Below the pieces are notes generated by a model. The model ran no database searches. It had not been told where the DNA came from and saw only the letters and a program-made list of their open reading frames with translations. From Physella acuta (lineage: Eukaryota > Mollusca > Gastropoda > Physidae): a stretch of 64,000 nucleotides of DNA. Below, piece after piece: positions 56,376 through 64,000 of this stretch. The stretch lies in assembly GCF_028476545.1 (NCBI RefSeq), contig NW_026731620.1:186001-250000 (forward strand), given 5' to 3'. Each line of letters starts with the position of its first letter. Position 1 is the stretch's first letter. Both the position numbers and the translations under genes were made by a program.

Positions 56376-57378
56376 GGTAAACGGAAAAAAAGTCACAGGA
56401 AAAAAAACACAGAAAAAAAGTCACAGTTTTTGCTAGGAAAAAAAGTCACGGAAAAAAAGTCACATTGGAAAAATTTTATCTGAAAAAAAGTCACAGAAAT
56501 AAAGTCACAGAAAAAAAGTCACACAAATCTTTTTAGAAATCTTTCGATTTATTTGTTAAGAATTGTAAAATTGTGTATGTTTCTTGTTGTGGGTTGTATT
56601 TTTTTATAACATAAATTATTTATAGACGTTAAAAGTATTATGGTTTATAAAAATTGTAAGTAAAAATACTCTAAGATAATTTACACAACAATCTTAACTT
56701 TTGTTACGTATTTAGTTACATACGCGGTAGAAAAGTTAACTATAAAAGAAATTTAGGCACATCATTGTGTTTTGCATAGGTTTTGCCGTAGGCTATTCTA
56801 TGGTCGGCCTCTCCTCAGTCGGCATTGTCCGAACATATTTTGTGTTGTTGACGTTATGCGTCAATGGCAGCCTTTGAACCTTGTCGGCTCTCTGTTTTGA
56901 TCCTAAGTTTTGTTATGTAATGAGCGTGATAAATGTGGGCAGTAAAGGTGGTTGAACTAAGCATAACTATTGTTGCGATGAGTTGAGGGCAGTATATCAG
57001 ATGATGACCTTACCATTTCACGGTAATTTAATTTAAAAAAAAACAAGATGAAAACCGTGGACATTCTATTAAATGCTATAAATATTATGTTTAACATAAT
57101 TACAATGTACATAATTCATACTAAATATTTTTAGATGAATTATAAAAATTACTATACGTATACAACCTACACACATTACATTACATTTAATTAATCTTAA
57201 GTTAATTTGCACTCTCTGAATATTTAATACATAAAAGTATTAACAAATCCCATGCAAATATATATTTGTGACTTTTTTTCCTGTGACTTTTTTTCCTGTG
57301 ACTTTTTTTCCTGTGACTTTTTTTTCTGTGTTTTTTTTTCCTGTGTTTTTTTTTCCTGTGACTTTTTTTCCTACAATC
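56376..57378. mobile_element. Intact non-autonomous TIR element, GTCAC-module ends (GG-N5-GGA group)
   Basis: The perfect 8-bp TSD GTTCCGTG is at 56368-56375 and 57379-57386. Termini are GGTAAACGGAAAAAAAGTCA and, from the other end, GATTGTAGGAAAAAAAGTCA. The TIRs (about 150 and 115 bp) are arrays of GGAAAAAAAGTCACA modules. The AT-rich interior codes for nothing. It is homologous to 19214-19704. Same layout (GG or GA, five bases, GGA; 8-bp TSD; module arrays) as 14042-15128, although the module sequence differs. It landed at the end of the 28-bp minisatellite. Confidence 0.9.
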
Positions 57379-57386
57379 GTTCCGTG

Positions 57387-57689
57387 ACAGAGAGAAGTAG
57401 ATTCTTATTTTCTGTAAAGTCACGTAAAACATTTTTTTAGAATACATTGTTTCAACTGTTTTTTGTTCTTTAAAAAATTAATTACTAAAAACGAATTAAC
57501 ACCTGATCTTTATCTGTTATCTTCTAGAAGATTAACATTCACTAACCTTTATCTTTATTACCACACACATACACACTACTATTAAACTAATTAAAATTTG
57601 ATTGTTATTTTCTAAAAAAAAAAATCTAAATGTCTAATTCAACCATACGCCACATGTGCCCGACTTAATGAAGTTGGAGGCAAAATACC
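57387..57689. other. AT-rich non-coding DNA
   Basis: No gene or repeat recognised. Confidence 0.5.
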
Positions 57690-57750
57690 GAGAACACAAA
57701 TCTTCATCTTAGGGGTCTATGAAACAGATGGACTCTACTTCATCTGCCAA
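57690..57750 (+). mobile_element. SINE tail fragment
   Basis: GGGGTCTATGAAACAGATGG and CTCTACTTCATCTGCC match the tail of the SINE directly downstream. Confidence 0.5.
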
Positions 57751-57794
57751 ATTGTGCGTCGAATCCACAGACCTGCTAGTATTTGATGTTTGTA

Positions 57795-58002
57795 TTTTTA
57801 GAGCCTTGTGTGCTCAAGTAGTAGAGCTTACGACTGCCATTTCTTATCCTGCACTTGAGTTTGGAGGGTGTCACTGAGTCCACCCAGCTCCATTGGGTAC
57901 CTGACTCACGTTAGGGAAATTAAGGCGACTAGGCATATTGCTGACCACACTATCTCGTCGAGGTAATTGAAACACATGAACTCTACTTCATCTGCCCCAT
58001 GT
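57795..58002 (+). mobile_element. tRNA-headed SINE, molluscan type
   Basis: GCTCAAGTAGTAGAGC at 57812-57827 resembles a tRNA A-box region; the B-box is poor. The body continues GGGTACCTGACTCACGTTAG, AAATTAAGGCGACTAGGCA, CTGACCACACTATCTCGTCG and ends with GAACTCTACTTCATCTGCCC. The tail words recall, from memory, the conserved central domain of cephalopod and other molluscan SINEs (GACCTTAACATCATCTGCCC type). No TSD was delineated. Confidence 0.55.
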
Positions 58003-58230
58003 GTCTTGGACATTTATATTTAGCTCTGTATGTGTAAACTAACCAGACTAATTAAAATTTTGACTTAATTAAACTACCATCCCCACCAGACAAACAACTA
58101 AAGTAAAAAAAATCTAATTTTTTTTGGGGGGGGGAGGTTGGAGGGAGGGGAGTAAATGTTTTTGTAATATTTTTTTCTACTTTATTGTAATTAGAAATTT
58201 AAACAATTAAAATGGTTTGTCGAAAACGTC

Positions 58231-58373
58231 TTTTTACTTTCTCGTATATACGAAGTATAGAGAAAGTCTTGTAATCGTGCAAAAAAAAAAAATCGAGATT
58301 TTTGCAAATCTCGACGTTTTGCATCTCACTGATACGGAAAAACATAATTTTGCAATCTTGTCCGTATGTCTGT

Positions 58374-58409
<36 letters not shown>

Positions 58410-60126
58410 GTGTGTAAACACGATAACTTGAGTACCGTTACAGCTAGGTTGATGAAATTTCATATATAAGTATTTTATCAAAATCGTAGATCCGTATCAA
58501 CTTTTGAGCGATTTCCGATAACCGGAAGTGGTACTTTTCCTACTTTGAATATTTCAAAAGCCTATAACTTGAGTACTATTTCAGATAGATAAATGAAATT
58601 TCATACGTAAGTAAAAGATCTAATTCTCTACCTTCTATTAAATTTTGAGTCATTTCCGTTGACTGGAAGTAGTACTTTACGCTACTTCCGATTTCTCAAA
58701 AAACTAATGTAAATTTTAAAAGTAATAATAATATTGCGCACTATTATGCGCTTTTTTATTTCGCGTTCACTTGGTGTGCAATTAATTTGTCTACGAGATT
58801 TTATTCTATTTTTAAAACTTTAAGTATTTAAAATGGATTAAAAATCATGTCTATAGCCCGAGTTCCCATCCCCTGTTATTTTATACTAGGCATGCTGCCC
58901 AGCTTCGCTTAGGCTTTCGAAAACATTGAGAATTTGAATGCTTAATTAATTCGCCCGAAGGTCGGTCTACGACCTCAAGAGTTATGAAGAGGTTCCTCCG
59001 TGGACATTTTTTTTCGATTTATAGCTCATATAAGGTACCGGTCAGTCGAGGTCAGTTTTGACCCCCTCATCGTAGACTTTTCGGCCAACCGGCCCCCGTG
59101 TTCTGTCGCATCAAGGCAAGATCGTGCCAAATTTGAAGCGCCTGCGGCGCCGGGAAGTGCCCTATCGGACACCCGACAATCTAGATCTAGATCTAGATTT
59201 CTAAAAGAATTTTTTTTTTAAGTTTAGCCCGAGCATAATAAAAAATAATACATTAACCAAGTTGACTTGCTGTGTCTCGAACCCGCACCACCTGCGTGGT
59301 TTAATGTACACTAACATCTCCGCTATTTAGGCAACTTATAAAATACGGAGAATGAAACACGTATTTTAAAATCTTAACTTACGCGAATATGCCTATTCTT
59401 TCAAATTAATTTTTTATCCCAAATTAGCCAGTTCCAAACAAAGATTTTGTATAAAATAAATAAGTCTTGAAATAGTTTAGTCCTAATATAGAAATTTATT
59501 TTTGGAATTGATTTTAGAGAAGTTAGAGTCTAAATCTAGATCTTAGCGTCTACGTCTAGATCTAGTTATTGCGTAGATTTAGATTTAGATTTAGTCTAGA
59601 TCTAGAATCTCTAGATCTAGAATCCAAATAAATAAAATAAATTTTATGAGTTTAGGCCGGAAAAATTGTATTGTATACATTTCATAGTGTACGTAGATCT
59701 AAATCAAATTTGAATGAAATAGTTCATTTCTTTTCATTCAAAACACAGCAGATGACGTCATTAGTTAATGTATAAGCAATAGCGACGTCACAGTTTTATG
59801 CGTTCTTTTTCACATGTATTAATGCTTTTCCGGTTGCATAAATAATACTGTTTCTCTACATTCGAATACGCCTTTAATTTTTATTTTTCTTCTTTAAGTA
59901 AAAATGTGGTTATACATTTAAAACATCTAACATATTATTTTCAACAAAAGTCCGTAAAAAGTTCTCCATATATCGCTGCCGATTCTGACGTGATGTCCGG
60001 CGAAAATTTTTTGCGGACAGAGAAAGAGAGAGAGAGAGAGAGAGAGATGTGCGCACATTGGGCTTTTATAAATTAGGATAAGAATATTCGAGAAAGTTTA
60101 GGGGAGATCACTCCCGGTTTATTTTT
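58231..60126 (+). mobile_element. TACTTTCTCG-family element carrying a Helitron
   Basis: Starts TTTTTACTTTCTCGTATATA and ends CGAGAAAGTTTAGGGGAGAT plus CACTCCCGGTTTATTTTT. Outside the Helitron it is about 703 bp and clearly similar to 24412-25007 (roughly 90 percent by eye), with an extra AAAATCGAGATTTTTGCAAA palindromic block near 58288 that the other copy lacks. No coding region. Confidence 0.88.
58886..60078 (-). mobile_element. Non-autonomous Helitron, copy 2
   Basis: Same structure as 47399-48592 (5' TC, 3' CTAG, subterminal hairpin), 1,193 bp. Its flanks TTATA and TAAGAATATTCG, once joined, give exactly the sequence found at the empty site near 24955-24971 of the sister element. This shows clean insertion between A and T without TSD. 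It includes the tRNA-like segment near 59273-59338 and a TGACGTCA near 59755. Confidence 0.96.
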
Positions 60127-60994
60127 AATCAATTAGAAGCTAAAATATTTATTCTTTTCAGTCCGTTCATTCTTAATTACTTTTTTTTTAAATAACCGTG
60201 AGTTAATTAATATCCTAACTCTTTCCTAACTCTAACTGACAATTAATCTTTTTAACGTCTACCCTCAGGTGTAAAATATTTTCTCTTTGTTTCTATATAA
60301 TTTTAAGTAAAAAAACTGGTATCATTTTCTTCAAATTCGAAATGCCGAATATATCTTAGATCGACTTTGAGCCTGTGTATGAGCAAGTGACTTATTCCAC
60401 CTCCACATAAAACCGCTTTTTTTTTTTTACAACGCGGTAGGAATTCTATTTCGTGTTTTAAAATAAACACAGAAACTTCACTCTAAGTTACTCGTAACAA
60501 ATTATATAAATGAAATAGTTTCAGACAGACAATAAAATCCGACTAAAGACCATTTGTATTTTGTCGTTATGTAATGTCGCAACGAAAATTTCTGTTATCT
60601 TAGCGACGCACCTTACCGGGAAAACCCGCAAACACTTAGTGCAGCACAGTTTGCGGCAGTAGTTAATTAAACTTACGTCAGCGGACTGCATTAACCAACC
60701 AGCCAGGTTTTTAAAACGTTAGATATTTGTTTCAACCATCTTTCACGCCAAATGAAAGTCTATTCAGTTCTTGCTCTCCTTCGAGGAAGAAAATAAACAT
60801 TAGTTGCACACCCTTAAGCGTGACTTTCTCCTGTGTGGATGTCGGGGTTAACTGGAGGAACTACATCAATTACTTTTGTTTAACTCTCGTCTGCTAGACA
60901 ACATCACGTGACAAATACATTTATACAAATAGTTTAGGACAACTTACAGACACATTCATTGACCACAAATGTATACACACAGCTTTAACCAACG
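60127..60994. other. Unique non-coding DNA
   Basis: AT-rich then mixed sequence. No gene or element is recognised. Confidence 0.5.
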
Positions 60995-63900
60995 TACAGA
61001 CTGTAAGTGTATAGCCCTCTATTTACCACACAACAACCAGTGTATAGCCCTCTATTTACCATACAACAACCAGTGTATAGCCCTCTATTTACCACAACCA
61101 GTATATAGCCCTCTATTTACCACACAACAACCAGTGTATAGCCCTCTATTTACCACACAACAACCAGTGTATAGCCCTCTATTTACCACAACCAGTATAT
61201 AGCCCTCTATTTACCACACAACAACCAGTGTATAGCCCTCTATTTACCACAACAACCAGTGTATAGCCCTCTATTTACCACAAAACAACCAGTGTATAGC
61301 CCTTTATTTACTACATCCAGTGTATAGCCCTCTATTTACTACAACAACCAGTGTATAGCCCTCTATTTACCACACAACAACCAGTGTATAGCCCTCTATT
61401 TACCACAACAACCAGTGTATAGCCCTCTATTTACCACAACAACCAGTGTATAGCCCTCTATTTACCACACAACAACCAGTGTATAGCCCTTTATTTTCTA
61501 CATCCAGTGTATAGCCCCCTATTTACCACACAACAACCAGTATATAGCCCTCTATTTACCATACAACAACCAGTGTATAGCCCTCTATGTACCACAACAA
61601 CCAGTGTATAGCCCTCTATTTACCACAACAACCAGTGTATAGCCCTCTATTTACCACATGACAACACGTGTATAGCCCTTATTTACCACACAACAACCAG
61701 TGTATAGCCCTCTATTTACCACACAACAACCAGTGTATAGCCTTCTGTTTACCACAAAACCAATGTATAGCCTTTTATTTTCCACACGACAACCAGTGTA
61801 TAGCCCTCTATTTACCACAACAACCAGTGTATAGCCCTCTATTTACCACAACAACCAGTGTATAGCCCTCTATTTACCACACAACAACCAGTGTATAGCC
61901 CTCTATTTACTACACAACCAGTGTATAGCCCTCTATTTACCATAACCAGTGTATAGCCCTCTATTTACCACACAACCAGTGTATAGCCCTTATTTACCAC
62001 ACAACAACCAGTGTATAGCCCTCTATTTACCACAACAACCAGTGTATAGCCCTCTATTTACCACACAACCAGTGTATAGCCCTCTATTTACCAAACAACA
62101 ACCAGTGTATAGCCCTCTATTTACCACACAACAACCAGTGTATAGCCCTCTATTTACCACACAACAACCAGTGTATAGCCCTCTATTTACTACACAACCA
62201 GTGTATAGCCCTCTATATACCATAACCAGTGTATAGCCCTCTATTTACCACAACAACCAGTGTATAGCCCTCTATTTACCACATGACAACACGTGTATAG
62301 CCCTTATTTACCACACAACAACCAGTGTATAGCCCTCTATTTACCACACAACAACCAGTGTATAGCCCTCTATTTACCACAACAACCAGTGTATAGCCCT
62401 CTATTTACCACACAACAACCAGTGTATAGCCCTCTATTTACCACACAACAACCAGTGTATAGCCCTCTATTTACCACACAACAACCAGTGTATAGCCCTC
62501 TATTTACCACACAACATCCAGTGTATAGCCCTCTATTTACCACACAACAACCAGTGTATAGCCCTCTATTTACCACAACAACCAGTGTATAGCCCTCTAT
62601 TTACCACACAACAACCAGTGTATAGCCCTCTATTTACCACACAACAACCAGTGTATAGCCCTCTATTTACCACACAACAACCAGTGTATAGCCCTCTATT
62701 TACCACACAACATCCAGTGTATAGCCCTCTATTTACCACACAACAACCAGTGTATAGCCCTCTATTTACCACACAATAACCAGTGTATAGCCCTCTATGT
62801 ACCACACAACATCCAGTGTATAGCCCTCTATTTACCACACAACCAGTGTATAGCCCTCTATTTACCACACAATAACCAGTTTATAGCCCTCTATTTACCA
62901 CACAACAACCAGTGTATAGCCCTCTATTTACCACACAACCAGTGTGTAGCCTTCTATTTACCACACAACCAGTCTACAGCCCTCTATTTACCACACAACA
63001 ACCAGTGTATAGCCCTCTATTTACCACAACAACCAGTGTATAGCCCTCTATTTACCACACAACAACCAGTGTATAGCCCTCTATTTACCACACAACAACC
63101 AGTGTATAGCCATCTATTTACCACACAACAACCAGTGTATAGCCCTCTATTTACCACACAACATCCAGTGTATAGCCCTCTATTTACCACACAACAACCA
63201 GTGTATAGCCCTCTATTTACCACACAATAACCAGTGTATAGCCCTCTATGTACCACACAACATCCAGTGTATAGCCCTCTATTTACCACACAACCAGTGT
63301 ATAGCCCTCTATTTACCACACAATAACCAGTTTATAGCCCTCTATTTACCACACAACAACCAGTGTATAGCCCTCTATTTACCACACAACCAGTGTGTAG
63401 CCTTCTATTTACCACACAACCAGTCTACAGCCCTCTATTTACCACAACAACCAGTGTATAGCCCTCTATTTCCCTCACAACAACCAGTGTATAGCCCTCT
63501 ATTTACCACACAACAACCAGTGTATAGCCCTCTATTTACCACACAACCAGTGTATAGCCCTCTATTTACCACACAACCAGTCTACAGCCCTCTATTTACC
63601 ACACAACCAGTGTACAGCCCTCTATTTACCACACAACCAGTGTATAGCCCTCTATTTACCACACAACCAGTGTATAGCCCTCTATTTACCACACAACCAG
63701 TGTATAGCCCTCTATTTACCACACAACCAGTCTACAGCCCTCTATTTACCACACAACCAGTGTATAGCCCTCTATTTACCACACAACAACCAGTCTACAG
63801 CCCTCTATTTACCACACAAAAACCAGTGTATAGCCCTCTATTTACCACACAACCAGTGTATAGCCCTCTATTTACTACACAACCAGTGTATAGCCCTCTA

Positions 63901-64000
63901 TTTACCACACAACCAGTGTATAGCCCTCTATTTACCACACAACCAGTCTACAGCCCTCTATTTACCACACAACCAGTGTACAGCCCTCTATTTACCACAC
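60995..64000. repeat. 27/30/33-bp satellite, over 90 copies, runs off the window
   Basis: CCAGTGTATAGCCCTCTATT plus TACCACACAACAA; units lose or keep the triplets CAA, ACA and CAC-type, so all lengths are multiples of three and frames stay open (YSPLFTTQQPV repeats). A block at 62566-62990 recurs 451 bp downstream almost unchanged, and a CACATGACAACACGTG variant at 61650 recurs 628 bp later, so several rounds of higher-order duplication occurred. Its far edge is outside the window. Confidence 0.97.

Noticed and set aside
59000-59221. 73-codon frame in Helitron copy 2
   Set aside because: Copy 1 lacks the same frame over its full length because of the T-run difference; no similarity to Rep or helicase is visible.

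Overview
No convincing complete protein-coding gene is visible in this 64 kb. It is eukaryotic, non-coding, repeat-dominated DNA, most likely intergenic or intronic DNA of a mollusc, probably a gastropod. The pointers are: interspersed elements that contain introns' typical neighbours but no operons or ribosome-binding sites; hAT-type MITEs with 8-bp target-site duplications (TSDs); two Helitrons; a tRNA-headed SINE whose tail recalls the central domain of molluscan and cephalopod SINEs; a dispersed GGGAGATAA-type motif that I associate from memory with gastropod non-coding DNA; and very many minisatellites. The mollusc assignment rests on recall and is moderate at best. Long open frames (up to about 1,000 codons) all lie in tandem repeats and are explained by repeat arithmetic.

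Layout. 0-8 kb: AT-rich DNA, an inverted copy of a TACTTTCTCG-family element split by a solo LTR, a hAT MITE inside a CT-rich tract. 8.7-12.7 kb: two adjacent minisatellites (25 bp; 16/19 bp). 14.0-15.1 kb: an intact TIR element with tandem-module ends and a perfect 8-bp TSD. 16.6-17.2 kb: tRNA-Ser-like sequence followed by a long near-perfect hairpin. 18-23 kb: more minisatellites, an older TIR element, a small MITE. 24.4-25.0 kb: a TACTTTCTCG element with an empty Helitron site. 26.4-29.4 kb: a C-tract satellite. 30.5-30.9 kb: a tRNA-His-like gene followed by a second, related long hairpin. 32-46 kb: many satellites, two hAT MITEs and a microexon candidate (45408-45453). 47.3-48.9 kb: a hAT element carrying a Helitron. 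51.2-54.4 kb: a CRE-like array, two inverted MITEs, two candidate minus-strand exons and palindromic repeats. 55.7-58.2 kb: minisatellite, a second modular-TIR element, a SINE. 58.2-60.1 kb: a TACTTTCTCG element carrying the second Helitron. 61-64 kb: a 27/30/33-bp satellite that runs off the window.

The most distinctive signals are (1) two long hairpins, each built of two inverted copies of a short CCCACGTTTT-bounded unit and each lying just 3' of a tRNA-like Pol III promoter; (2) a group of elements sharing GG-N5-GGA termini and 8-bp TSDs whose inverted ends are made of different short tandem modules; (3) near-identical Helitron twins, one with a perfect empty site elsewhere in the window; and (4) two similar minus-strand open segments with splice-like borders of the same phase (0 to 1), which could be mutually exclusive exons. 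All calls are from reading by eye; no search was run.
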